A stretch of 64,000 bases of DNA from Rugalucina vietnamica. Its lineage: Eukaryota; Mollusca; Bivalvia; Lucinida; Lucinidae. The translations under genes were made by a program, and so were the position numbers. Under the pieces are notes generated by a model, which saw only the letters and a program-made list of their open reading frames with translations, searched no databases and was not told the DNA's origin. How positions within the stretch are numbered: the stretch's first letter is position 1; each line of letters begins with the position of its first letter. The stretch spans positions 63,554,866 through 63,618,865 of the forward strand of contig OZ024871.1 in the NCBI GenBank assembly GCA_964017185.1, given 5' to 3'. Below are positions 22,500-33,420 of the stretch, one piece after another.

Positions 22500-22860
22500 T
22501 GTATTTTAAATGCGATGAGACTGTCTATATATCTATAAATCTAATCACTGCAAGTTGATAACATTGGTCTCTACTTTAATTGTACACCTTTGGGTTGGTC
22601 GTCAGACGTTAAGATGGCCCCGATTTAGAGCTATTCATTTTAGTTTTGAGGGGAAGGAGCTTCTAGTCTGTTCCTTGGCGTACCGGGGTTCAACTGGTGT
22701 TTTTCTTTTGCTCGAGATTTTCAGTGATGTTCTTTGACACTGAGAGATTTTCCAGTAGCTGGCCAGCTTTTTGTATCTGTGAGTCCTAGTTTTTGATGGT
22801 GTTTAATTCATCTGTATGTCCTTGATGATTCACTGACCAGTAACACAACAAGGTAGACCG
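22500..22860 (+). mobile_element. PLE fragment, continuation after the LINE insertion
   Basis: 'aaatgcgatgagactgtct' and 'tgatgattcactgaccagt' match the PLE tail seen at 18140-18330 and, reversed, 27550-27900. It completes the PLE copy interrupted at 18643. Confidence 0.65.
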
Positions 22861-22861
22861 A

Positions 22862-23650
22862 TTTCAAAGAAACTTGGCATGAAGCATCGATGGCTAAAGT
22901 ACTACAATGCATATATAAATCATGACCCTGTGGTGACCTTGACTTATTGTACTATTTTACGGCAAGGTCAACATAGGTCGCCAATGTATTTGAATGGGGA
23001 AAAGTTTTAAAAAGTCATTTGAGGTGAAAATCTTGCAGCAAAATGGGAAGTAGGACTGAATATTGATGATTCTGAAAAAAAATTGGACCCAATGGCTTAT
23101 ATGCCCCCACCCCGGGGCAATATTATATAATACATGTATATTGCCATAATATTCAAACATCTTCTCCTCTGAAACCACTTGGCCAATTAAATCCAAATTT
23201 TATGTGAAGCATCTATAGGATAAGGGAATCAATGTATATATAAATAATCCAGGTCACCCTGATGGCTGCCATGCCCATATTTGGTAAAACCTTTCAAAAT
23301 TCTTCTGCTCTGAAACCAATGGATTGATTTCAATGAAACTTGGCGTGAAGCATTGGTGGCTAAAGTACTACAATGTATATATAAATCATGACCCTGTGAT
23401 GACCTTGACCCAGTTTATGGCAATGTCAACATGGGTTACCCAAGCATCTGAATTGGGAAATCTGTTAAAATGTCATTAAAAGGGAAAAACCAGCAGGAAA
23501 TTGGCAAATGGACAGAATATTGATTATTCTGAATAAAGAAAATGGTCCAAGGGCTTCATCTGCCCCTGCTCTGGGGGTAAATACCATGTTTATTGGTATT
23601 TGCAGCAGATTTCAGGTGAGCGTTTACAAGAACATTGGTCCTCTGGTTCA
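22862..23650 (+). repeat. Two diverged units of a roughly 462-bp repeat
   Basis: The block with AAACTTGGC, 'ggctaaagtactacaatg' and CATGACCCTGTG occurs near 22870 and again near 23332. The end 'tttcaggtgagcg...ggtcctctggtt' recurs near 50941-50980. This is a dispersed mollusc-style repeat; no coding. Confidence 0.6.
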
Positions 23651-24199
23651 AGGAGTGGTGTAATCGACTCGGCTCTTATGAAACACTATGCCATGAAAAT
23701 TAAAGCTGAAATGTCAGTTGTTGTCTTCTCAGAATGAGCCAAATATTGCCATGTTCAATGAATCTGATTACTGTGAACTTTTCAATGACGTTAAGTATAC
23801 ATGTTATTGTGCAGGTACTGGTGGTGATGGCGTTGGTAATATAACCAAATTCGTCTCTAGTGACTTCATCTTTAGGTACGAATAATATCAGATTTCTCCT
23901 TTGTACCTTAAATGTCCAAAGGAGTTTTATTTCTTGTTCACCTGTGAGTTTTCTTAGGTTTTCAGTGTGGTCTAGAACTTTGGCCTGACTTTATACAGCA
24001 ACATCTACATGTTATAGACATGTCAATTATTCTCATCGCGAAATAAATTTTGAATGTACATGAATCATCTTCGGTGTTTCCAAACGCGTTCAACACAAAT
24101 GGGGCTGTAAAGCGACGGCAAATAGCTTCATGTATATGCTTATAAAATATTCAGATAGTACAATTTATAGAGCCAAATTCAAGGCACTGACCAGCGACA
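23651..24199. other. Non-coding interval, nothing recognised
   Basis: No supported feature. Confidence 0.4.
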
Positions 24200-24600
24200 C
24201 AGTTTCTGCTCAGCTAATCAGCAGCTTTGATATCACACATAAAAAGTTGTTTTTCATAATGTGATGTAAACACGAAACTGGTTGGACAACTCAGATGCTC
24301 TGGTATATCTGCCTATTTTGCACTAATACTTCAGAGGAATGCACAATATCTTAGAAGCTAATGAAAAGTTCAGCATGCAAATAAGCTAGACGTTTTATGC
24401 ATTTTTATAAAAAGTCCTGTAACGATTTTACGCAAGATTCTTTGATGCTTTTATGAATGTAATTAAAACGTCAGACGCAATATATTAATATGACACTGAC
24501 ACACTTATTTGCTAATTCATTTTAAAAGCGTTGATGTATTTGACGTAATTGAGCTCATCGTTATGAGCTGCAGCTCAGATAACGTTGTTGTATATCATTG
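24200..24600 (+). repeat. Diverged dispersed repeat shared with 41000-41460
   Basis: Both contain 'gtcagacNcaatat', 'acacttatt' and 'gctaattcaNttttaaaagc' followed by 'atgagct', in the same order and orientation. Confidence 0.5.
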
Positions 24601-25470
24601 AAACGTAAGAAAACATGTAATACATGAAAGAAACGATGGAATTAAATTTAAATCACATGCCCAAGGCGAGGTAGACAATCACGTGACTCAAATCAATTAT
24701 TGTGTACTAGTATTTGGACATAACCAGTTATAAACTGAATGAAATTATACGCGGGAGGGGGGGGGATGAACATACCCCCGAGAAGTACGCTCTAAACTGT
24801 TATAGAACAGTCAGTTAAATGGTTATAGTTTAACAGATTAACCAGAGGAACTGGACTGAGATTGCTCGGAGTTATCTATTGAACTTTAACGCGCATCAAA
24901 GTGATTAGAGTATTACTGTTTTGAACGTAGCGTTCCGGGGTAAGTGCACTTTACCTCACGAAAGTTCATTCAGTTTTTAGAAAACAATGGCCGATTCGCG
25001 TATTGGTAATGTCCGAATACTAGTACAAAAATCAATTTCAGTCACGTGATTGTCAACCTTGAAAGACATCAGTTGGAAACGAAAGAGCAATACAAGATAT
25101 TACCAGTTAGGTAGCCATCCGACGAGTATCATCCAAAACAAAAAGAGTACTACATCTATTTATAGACCTACTCTTCATAGAATCGCACCTACTTTTGTAT
25201 GCATGAATATGTCATACCTCTGGAACTCATGTCGGAAAGGCACTGGAACCACTTTTAGCAATCATTTCATCGAATAGAAAAGATATCCACTGATTAGACG
25301 AAACAAATCGAGACGAAGCCGAAAATCAAGGAGCCAATTTTTAAAACACTTAATGTAAGTAACATTTTAAACTGTATTATTGTGTATATATCTAAAATGT
25401 ATAAAAACGGGTTTGCCAGCGTTTCCAAATCCCAAAACGCCTCAATTTGTAGGGCATTATCGAAATTTAG

Positions 25471-25655
25471 AATGTCATATAACGTCCAAAAATTGCTTCA
25501 AGTATGCCAATAAGGCTTATATGTATGGATGATTTGACTTGAAACCACTTTTTCTAGGCAGGCATCAGATGGTCAGTCAGTAGTGTGTAAACTTTGCCCT
25601 GGAGACACAAGCAGCCCATTCCTTTTAGACCCCAATGGACGGTGGCCCTAAAAAT
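25471..25655 (-). repeat. SINE fragment crossing the outer border of the left arm
   Basis: It is related to the SINE at 14214-14722. The part from about 25550 onward is duplicated in the right arm (62150-62247); the part before 25550 is not. Confidence 0.65.
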
Positions 25656-26788
25656 AAGGAAACAGTATTGTTTCTTTATTAACATTTTCAGTGTAAGAAA
25701 TTATTAACATTATTTGGATAGGAACAAAGACCAAGAGTTATTGTCACCTGAAGGCAGCATGAAACAGTATAAATTTTGCTTAAATATTATTGTGTTTTAA
25801 AAATTGACCTCTCGATTTAGGCTTATAGGGATTTTTCTCGCTTTACCAATATATATTCTTATCAGCTGCTATTATTCGATGATAAAGCCTTATAATTACA
25901 TACATGTATGTAGCAGTGACAATGCCGCATATGCTTTACATCTTAGACTAAACGTGCCAATCACACTCAATGAAAATGACAATGAAGTCTTACAAAAGAT
26001 AATATACTTCAGGCACCTTACCAAACTGAGCATTTACTAGTACACGAAATCATAATGACATGTCTTCAATTATTGCTACACAGAAAATGTCGGACCGACA
26101 TGTAGCATTTAACTCAGCAATACTCAGCTATAGCTGTCTGGATAATTTTGTTGCCCCATAACTCTATGGGACAGGGAAAAAACACCACACTTCAAGCACC
26201 CGGCCAAATATGATATGGTGGAGTTATAAAGAAGAGACGTAACCAGCGTTTTTTTAATTGCCACATGGAACATTTTTCAAATCCTCTCTTTACTTGTTTA
26301 GTGAAGTACAAGATTATGCTGCGTTTTTTGCACAAACATGTCGTAGACATTGCAATAATGAACGATTACAAATGAAAAACTGAACCATATTACGTCGTCC
26401 TCTTTTGTGCGTCAATATTTATACAATAACTGAGTTTAAGTTTTGGTCGATTATTAATGTGTAAAGTAAGAATAGAGAGACCAAGAATCGATGCAATTAA
26501 ATTTAAAGTACCCCAACATAGACACCAGGCGGGAACGAAATAACATCACAAAACACAATAAAACATTTTCTGACGACAAACTCAAAGAGCAAGGTGACTA
26601 GCTCTTTCCCAATACGGTAGCCATCCGGCCAGTCTCAACCAGAACCAAAGGTAACAAGAGAGGCAGACAAAATACATGAAGATAGATAAAACACTTTAAC
26701 CGGGACGTCAATTTAAAAGTCAATAAGCAACCTAATCTTTAACCGTAGACACTCATCCATCGCTGACGATAATGCCCTTATTTTATAT
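25550..26788 (+). repeat. Left arm of a large inverted duplication, outer part
   Basis: It reads base for base, with few changes, as the reverse complement of 61009-62247. It ends with TTATTTTATAT (26778-26788), where a LINE has inserted; the arm resumes at 29317. It contains the roughly 190-bp 'ggaatcgatgcaattaaattt' repeat (26463-26663). A 78-codon frame at 25804-26040 also exists in the other arm but shows no selective constraint. Confidence 0.9.
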
Positions 26789-26823
26789 GATAGTTCGTCT
26801 CTCACTAATGAGAAAGACCATCA

Positions 26824-29262
26824 TTATTTCTTGAATAGTGCTGATGTGTGTTGGTGAGTTCTTTGATGGCTGACTAGGCCAATTCTGGCTCTAAACTGTC
26901 GGTTGCAAGTAGAGCAAGTCAATGTCATAGAGTCTGCTGGTGGCACATTTGTTTTGGCTTTGCGCTCTCTTCGCTTTCTTTCAGCTTCACAGATTCTCTT
27001 CTCTTCATAGAGAACTGCTCCTTTGTTGATGAGACCTCGCCACTTTGATCGCTCCTGTGCAGTCTGTTCCCAGGACCCCATTGGTATTTCGAAATCCTTC
27101 AGAGAGGCTTTGAGGGTGTCTTTGTAGCGTTTCTTCTGGCCACCTTGAGAGCGCTTTCCCTCCTGTAGTTCTCCATAGAAAGGTACAAGTAGGCAAAGAT
27201 CAGGAAAAGGCGCAATCAGAAAAAGATTCCCACTCCAAAAACCGAGGTGGGAAAAAACCAAACTAACAATCAGGTACTTATACCATGAAACATACCGCAA
27301 GCCGAATGAGCAGCTATTTTCCCAATAGGTGGCCACTCAGTTACCTTAACTTAACTAAAAATATGAAAACATACATAAGGCGCCAACAGCACAACAAATG
27401 TTATACACCAAGACATAAAACAAAAAGAACCACCACAGAAGTATCGACTTGGAACGATCAGTAACACATAGTTACTGGCGGGCTTAAACCGGTTTTACAT
27501 GGCCATAACCTCACCCTCAGCTTCTGCAGTGGTTCATAACATTTAGTTAGTTATTTGGTCCTCGTGGTGAATCTCTAACTAGTCAATGAATCATCAAGAA
27601 CAAACAAATAAATCATGATAAACATCCTGATGAATCAATAACCAGGACTCACAGACTGAGTAAGCTGCCTGACGATGGAGATCCCTGGGCGCCGAATAAC
27701 CTACGAACTCCGGAGCAAAAGAAAAACACCAGTTGGACCCCGGTGGGCCAAGCAACAGACAAGAAGCTCCGGCCCCAACCAACTAAAATGAATAGCTTTA
27801 TGTCGGGGCCATCATAGAGTCTGACGCCCGACCCACCGGCGTGCAATTAAAGAAGGCAGCATAGTTATCAACCATGATTGGGTTAAAAACTAAGCATGCA
27901 GACTGTCTGTCCAAAACTTTCTTTGGAAGTCGCGCATCAGGCATTCTTATAACATGGCCAGTCCATCTTAGCTGGGCTAGCTTTAAGACTGTATGCATGC
28001 TTTGCATCCCTGCTTTCCTCAGGACCTCTGTGTCTGGAATCTTGTCCTGCCACTTGATTTTTAACAACTTTCTCAAACAGCTTAAGTGGAAATGGTTAAG
28101 TCTCTTTGCATGGCGTTGGTATACTGTCCAGGTCTCACATGCATACAAGAGGGTTGGCAGTACCACAGCCTTGTAGACTTTCAGCTTGGTGTCAAGCTTG
28201 ATTCCATTTCGCTCCCAGACATTTGCCTACTTGTACCTTTTTTCCGAATGCCACACTAGCTTTTGCAATTCTGGCAGTGATCTCATCATCAATATGCACT
28301 GCTCTGGAGAGAGTGCTTCCCAGGTAGGTGAACTTGTCAACAACTTTCAGTTTTTGCCCATTCACAGTGATGGTTGGTTCATTATATGGATTTCCGGGGG
28401 CTGGTTGGTGTACAACCTCTGTCTTTTTTGTGCTGATTGTGAGATCATAGTTATCACATGACTGTGAGACTTGATCCATGGCTCTTTGCATTTTTGCCTC
28501 TGTGTTGGCATTCTTATCCATATCATCTGCATAGAGGAGCTCATCTAGCACATCAGTCTGGACCTTAGTTTTGGCTTGCAACCTTCTGAGGTTGAATATG
28601 TTGCCATCAAAACGGTACCTGATTGGAAAACAAACCAGTGTCACTGTCCTGAAAAGCATCCATAAGCATGGCAGAAAACATCATGCTGAACAGTGTTGGT
28701 GCCAGAACACAGCCTTGTTTGACCCCATTTGTTACTTCAAATGGTTCAGAGAACTCTCCATCATTCTGCACACGTGCCTGCATGCCATCATGAAACTGCC
28801 GCACCATAGCTATGAATCTGGGTGGACAGCCAAACTTGGCCATGATTTTCCAGAGTCCATCACGACTAACAGTGTCAAAAGCTTTGGTGAGGTCAACAAA
28901 CGTCATGTATAGATCTACATTCTGTTCTTGGCATTTCTCCTGAAAGCTGTCTTGCTGTGAAGATCATGTCTATTGTCCCTCTGTCTTTTCTGAATCCACA
29001 TTGACTTTCTGGGATAAGTCCCGTCTGATGAAGATGAGCATTCAGACGATTCAACAGCATTTTTGCAAGTATCTTCCCAGCAATTGATAGGAGGGAGATG
29101 CCTCTGTGATTGTCACAGACTTGAGGATTTCCTTTCCGCTTGTATAGGTGGATTATGGATGCATCCTTAAATTCTTGTGGGATAGCCTCCTTCCTCCACA
29201 TACAGTGAAACAACTCTGTCAGTTTCTCTGCCATGGGTAGCCCCCCAGCCTTGTAAACTTCG
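26824..29262 (-). pseudogene. Broken LINE reverse transcriptase with C-terminal C2H2 finger
   Basis: The frame pieces run from 29262 down to 26824. They cover RT fingers and palm (NHRGISLLSIAGK, GFRKDRG), then motif A FVDLTKAFD, GVKQGCVLAPTLF and LLYADDMD. The thumb follows (TYLGSTLS, LLYACETWT, RWTGHVIRMPDARLPKK), and the tail ends CSTCNRQFRARIGLVSHQRTH. Frameshifts lie near 28900, 28625 and 28225. At 27912-27182 the thumb/tail is split by a PLE insertion, after which the frame resumes with FYGELQEGKRSQGG. The 5' half (endonuclease and part of RT) is absent. It belongs to an APE-type LINE family; the clade was not assigned. Confidence 0.88.
27182..27912 (-). mobile_element. PLE 3' fragment nested inside the LINE
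   Basis: It is 5' truncated (starts GGACAGACAGTCTGC on the minus strand). It encodes the tail of the PLE ORF (RQSACLVFNP...GRASDSMMAPT) and runs through the UTR to the standard 3' end GCCTACTTGTACC. The flanks are AAA on both sides. It matches 54053-54780 closely. Confidence 0.8.
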
Positions 29263-29264
29263 GC

Positions 29265-29265
<1 letters not shown>

Positions 29266-29318
<53 letters not shown>
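29266..29318. repeat. Poly(T) run of 53 (A-run on the LINE sense strand)
   Basis: A homopolymer between the truncated 5' side of the LINE and the target duplication. Confidence 0.95.
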
Positions 29319-29320
<2 letters not shown>

Positions 29321-30418
29321 TTTATATAAGGTATCTGAAAATGGGTATTTGTTTCAGTGACTCTTAATTTACTCACTATTATAGTAATAATGCATACATG
29401 ACTTATGATTTTCTTTTCAATATTCAAAAGGGGCAAATAAATAAGTGTATACTCTTGTAACCCAAACGATGACTGAAAATTGTCAGGAAATGAACTGTTT
29501 GAAAATCAGTGTTTTCTTTCCTAGAAAATCAACGATATACTTTGTCGTGATGTGATGTAACATGAGATTGTCTTTGTACATCTAACCAGAAAGAAGGACC
29601 TGTGATAAATTACACTCATGTGTTATTAACTCAGCACTACAATGGAGGTCTTAGAGCAACACAATTTAATTTTATTGCAAATCAGGTCTTCCGATCAGAC
29701 ACAAAATGGATTTGTTTGTCAGTATTGTACGGTCCTTGCGTGATACAAGATTAATACTTGTACAGGGTCTGGAAAGTGCTTTGAGGAAACTGTTCCTTTC
29801 GCTTCTTTAGTTTAACTGATGGATAAGGTCGATTGCGAGACAGAAAACAAATTGTGAGACAAAGCCTCCTGTATAAATTATAGACTAAGATAGAATGAGG
29901 TTAATTCGTGAGCTTATGCAGTTTGAACTTTCTGAATCGTGCATTATGTAATGTGTACGCATGATAGTAGAAACACTTTGACCACGCCGCTTTACCTCAC
30001 ATGATAAATTTTTGTAAAGAATAGAAAAGGGGTACCCGCTTGCTTTAGACATTTTTCCAGTGACATGTGAAGCACGTGGGCGTGTCTAGTTTAGCGTTTA
30101 GCGTTACGCACCCTACTGTCACGGTAGAAGCAGGTTCTAGCAATGTATTTCAACATCAAATAGCTCAAAGGGACGATTTTTTACTGTATGCTTCTAAAAA
30201 GCTACTACTTGTAAAATGCGTACGCCGTGTAAATATCATTTTAACAAATTTGATATTAAAATTACCGTAATCACCCTTCTTCAAAATAAATCATCTTTGT
30301 GAGCATTAGGTTAATAAATATAAATTACACAACAAATAACTGATTTAATATTATTCCAAAGCATCACTAACGTACATGTCCAGGTGACCTGTCAGATCTT
30401 ATGGCGGAAGTTCACAAT
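29317..30418 (+). repeat. Left arm of the inverted duplication, inner part
   Basis: It is the reverse complement of 59820-61019 with few changes. The right arm has about 125 extra bases (60125-60250). It ends at GGCGGAAGTT, exactly where the right arm meets the tail of a CR1-like LINE. Confidence 0.9.
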
Positions 30419-30784
30419 CGAGAGTGGCAAACTGCGCATGCGCACATCCAGCGCACCACATCTTACAGAACTTTCGGATCTCATTGGACACCGGCTCGGT
30501 CAGAGTAATCGCTCTTTACACTTGCAAGCATCTTACCAATAGACAATAAACATAATCATATACATTTATAAAACACACGAGTCAGTAATTCACATATGAC
30601 ATTACCCAAGGGGCACAGCACGTTTACGCCATCAATACATATGCGCGAAGGTTTGTGCGAACGTTTAGCCTTTTTTCACAATACTTTGCGCTACTATACG
30701 TTTTCGCGTTAATCTAAAGAAAGGTTAAATGCTAAAAAGACTTTGTGTCCGATGGTCATGGTTAACTTTAATTTTGCTTATTTA

Positions 30785-31066
30785 AGAATTGAAAGTTAAT
30801 TTTTTGCGTTTCACTGAGGTATAAAATGTCGGGAAAATTACATCTAATTTGCATGAAAACCGAAGGTTTTTATGATATCTATCTATCTATCTTTATCTAT
30901 CTATCTTTCTATACTGCCATACGCCCTCACGGACATTCTAGGCAGATGCGCTGTCGAACAGAAAAAGGCTGAAAATTAATATTAGATTAAAATTAGATGT
31001 TATTTTACCGACATTTCATACCTCAGTGAAACGCAAAAAAAAAATAACTTTCAATTCTTATAATTA
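30785..31066. mobile_element. MITE-like inverted repeat
   Basis: Arms of about 68 bp, 30785-30852 (AAGAATTGAAAGTTAATTTT...) and 30997-31066 (reverse complement, few changes), enclose about 140 bp. The interior holds a (TATC)n tract at 30876-30912. No coding capacity. Confidence 0.7.
30876..30912. repeat. (TATC)n microsatellite
   Basis: Imperfect TATC units inside the inverted repeat. Confidence 0.85.
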
Positions 31067-31125
31067 CAACTTGATGTTGAAATTATTTTGTCAAAACTGT
31101 CACTTTAATTAAATTGAATTTTAAC

Positions 31126-31250
31126 TGACGTCATCGTACCTGTCATCGCGCGCATGAATACATCTCCAATACACAGACACAAGATGGCGGGTGCATGTCT
31201 CGAAAGAAACTGTAAGAGACTGGATTAATATAAGTTAAACGGTAAGTGGT
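31126..31250 (+). promoter_or_regulatory. Candidate promoter and first exon (CRE + YY1-like motif + splice donor)
   Basis: TGACGTCA at 31126-31133 is a consensus CRE. CAAGATGGCGGGTG at 31180-31193 resembles the YY1 site found at TATA-less start regions, and CGCGCG lies between them. A donor, ACG|GTAAGT, sits at 31242. The ATG inside the YY1 motif opens only 14 codons before TAA, so it would be a 5' UTR or short uORF. No downstream coding exon was identified. Confidence 0.3.
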
Positions 31251-32620
31251 TTATTTTCAAAATAGATAATTTACATACTTGAAATCATTTAATTCAAGGC
31301 GTCAAATTGTCGGCCGACATTGCCGGTTAGAAATTCGTAGACACCGATTTGAGCTGTAAACCACATGCATTTTGCCGACGAGCATCAATTTCAAAACAGG
31401 AAAACTGTAGAAGTAAGGCTAAACTTACACAAATCCTGAGGACAAATCTCATCAAAATTTACATTTTTCTGTTCCCTTCTTACTACCAATTTTAGCATCT
31501 TATCCTATTATAATGTTGTGTGTGCACCCAAGCGCCCCCTTTCTCCCCCTTCCCCTCGTGATCAAATCCAGACACATGAGTCTTGTCATGAGAAAACCCT
31601 TCATGAGTTAAAAATATTGAAACAGTCTAACTCTATAAAGAGCCATGTCATGAGAAAACGATGTTTATGTTGTGAACCAGGTCTGGCACAAACCGAGATG
31701 TACAGCAAAGGAGATTTGAAATTTTGGTTTTGACAGACAAGTTTCAAGGATTTGTAGCAAAAGTAAAGATGCTGGTCAGCTGCGCAATTATTGTACAGCT
31801 GTGAGAGAGGTGCGCACCTTTGTTTCTTCATGAAAAAAATGTGTGTTTTTTAAAAACACACATTTTTTTCACGGCGTGGCTTAAATTTTTTATGACCAGT
31901 TAAACTTACCCCAGCATTTATTTCGGTTATTCATTGTAAGCTACCCGAGATGATCAGAAATTGATATGTAGATAGAAGTTGCAGTTGGTGAAGGTACATG
32001 ATGCAGGATTCTTCAGTCCTGCATGCAACTGAAACAATTATTAGGAGGTGTGGCATAAGAAATCCTGCTTTTTGTATTGACAGGAAATATCAGAATTTTT
32101 GTTTAAAATTTGTTTATTTTTACAGCCATGAAAAACATATTATACTGCGATTTTTATACAAATTATGGAGGAAGGCATTCAATTATGGATCACGCAACAG
32201 CAGATAGAATATTCAACACTTGCGGCAGTTCGGATGTAGTAAAATGCTTTGTTAGGTTTCCAGATTCAAAGCGCCTAACAAGTTTTTGCATGTCATGAAT
32301 TGCCGGAACTCTACAACATTCAAAACTGCAGGGAAGAGAGATGGTGACACGACATGACAGGCACTGTTGAAAATAGTAGCATTTATGAAATAAAATGTTA
32401 TGCAGTGGATTTGAATTGACTAACAAGCATTTTACTTTTCATAAATTGCAAAATGTCATCTTATAGAGAAACAGGCATCCAGGATGATCAATATTGCTGA
32501 GGTAAGTTTTTTGCTTAATTATGTGACATGAAGTTTTTCTGCCTACGGCAAAGATGTTTGAAGTTGTTGATGCAAAATAATAATAATAATAAAAATCAAG
32601 GAGTGCATTTGCTCAGGGTC
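31251..32620. other. Non-coding interval with a small perfect hairpin
   Basis: 31832-31870 is an inverted repeat of GAAAAAAATGTGTGTTTTT with its complement. A possible mini-exon at 32466-32501 (after cttatag, before gtaagt) is too weak to annotate. No coding gene is supported. Confidence 0.45.
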
Positions 32621-32626
32621 TGGATT

Positions 32627-32680
32627 CTATCTATCTTCTGATACTGAGTTGATCAATTTCTGATCATCATAATTGACAGG
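32627..32680 (-). repeat. LINE 3'-tail fragment with (GATA)n end
   Basis: CTATCTATCTTCTGATACTG to TTCTGATCATCA matches 63082-63131 and 5318-5371 in the same orientation. Confidence 0.65.
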
Positions 32681-33371
32681 TCCTTGGTTGGAGCAAGACA
32701 AAGCTCTCTAAAGAGGCATATTCTTGGTGAATGAGAAATTGTGGACCGGAACATTACAAGCAGAAAATCTTTTATTCGAAAGGATTGCAAAAGGATGACA
32801 TGGTCATACTTTTCTTTTGGCTTTTCAGAAAAGACTTCAAAAGTGATCAAAAGTGAGATTTTGAAAATTGCAGTTTCTGAAAGTTGGTGTACAGACAGTA
32901 GTTAGCTTCGTCGTCCGACGAGTCAGGCATGTGCAGTTCAAACTTCCCAAAAATGTTCCCGAATAATTCAAGATCGGATTGAACTGACGTCGACAGCAAT
33001 TTTAAATCTGAATGTAGTTTACTGGTGACACGCCAAATGACAGAATTCTCCCAGCGTGTCGGCCATTGTTGTTTGGACTTTACGCACTCGTGAACGCAAG
33101 AAACTACGCAAAACTTGGTAATTTTGTAAAATGGAGAGAAAACAAGACAAGCACTGCGGTTCTGAATTCAGTTTTTATTGTTTTATAAAAAGATTAATTT
33201 TAAAAAAAACGTTATCGTTTGTTTACATTTTGAGACAAAAAGGTAGTCCCGATGACCTCATGAATATCCATTGTGTTCATTGGAAAATGAATGACACGTT
33301 GAGGAGGTCAGATGACCGTAATTGGCCAATCAAAACGCTGGAAATGGATAATCATTATGACAGTTGTAATT
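32681..33371. other. Non-coding interval, nothing recognised
   Basis: No supported exon or repeat. Confidence 0.4.
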
Positions 33372-33420
33372 ATTTGTTTTTTATTTATTTTATTTTATTT
33401 TTTATTTATTTATTTTTTGA
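33372..33420. repeat. (TTTA)n-type low-complexity tract
   Basis: Imperfect ATTT units. Confidence 0.8.

Larger units (their letters stand above)
26789..29316 (-). mobile_element. LINE inserted in the left arm, 11-bp target duplication
   Basis: TTATTTTATAT flanks both sides (26778-26788 and 29317-29327). The right arm has a single copy of the site at 61009-61019. The sense strand is minus: it starts with about 51 A, enters RT coding sequence mid-domain (from AEVYKAGG) and ends ...GACGAACTATC at 26789. The 5' part of the LINE is missing. A PLE piece is nested at 27182-27912. Confidence 0.9.

Noticed and set aside
25804..26040. 78-codon frame also open in the other arm (61768-61998)
   Set aside because: It is shared only because the arms are duplicates. 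Most differences change the amino acid and the ends diverge, so there is no sign of selection.
26824..27336. 170-codon protein with a zinc finger as a host gene
   Set aside because: The N-terminus is PLE 3' UTR read by chance and the rest is the LINE C-terminus.
27600..27670. Hammerhead ribozyme in the PLE tail (CTGATGA seen at 27628)
   Set aside because: PLEs can carry hammerheads, but no GAAA and GUC core elements at workable spacing follow this CTGATGA.
32466..32501. Mini-exon between an AG and GTAAGT
   Set aside because: Short, no coding link to any neighbouring exon, no polypyrimidine tract of note.
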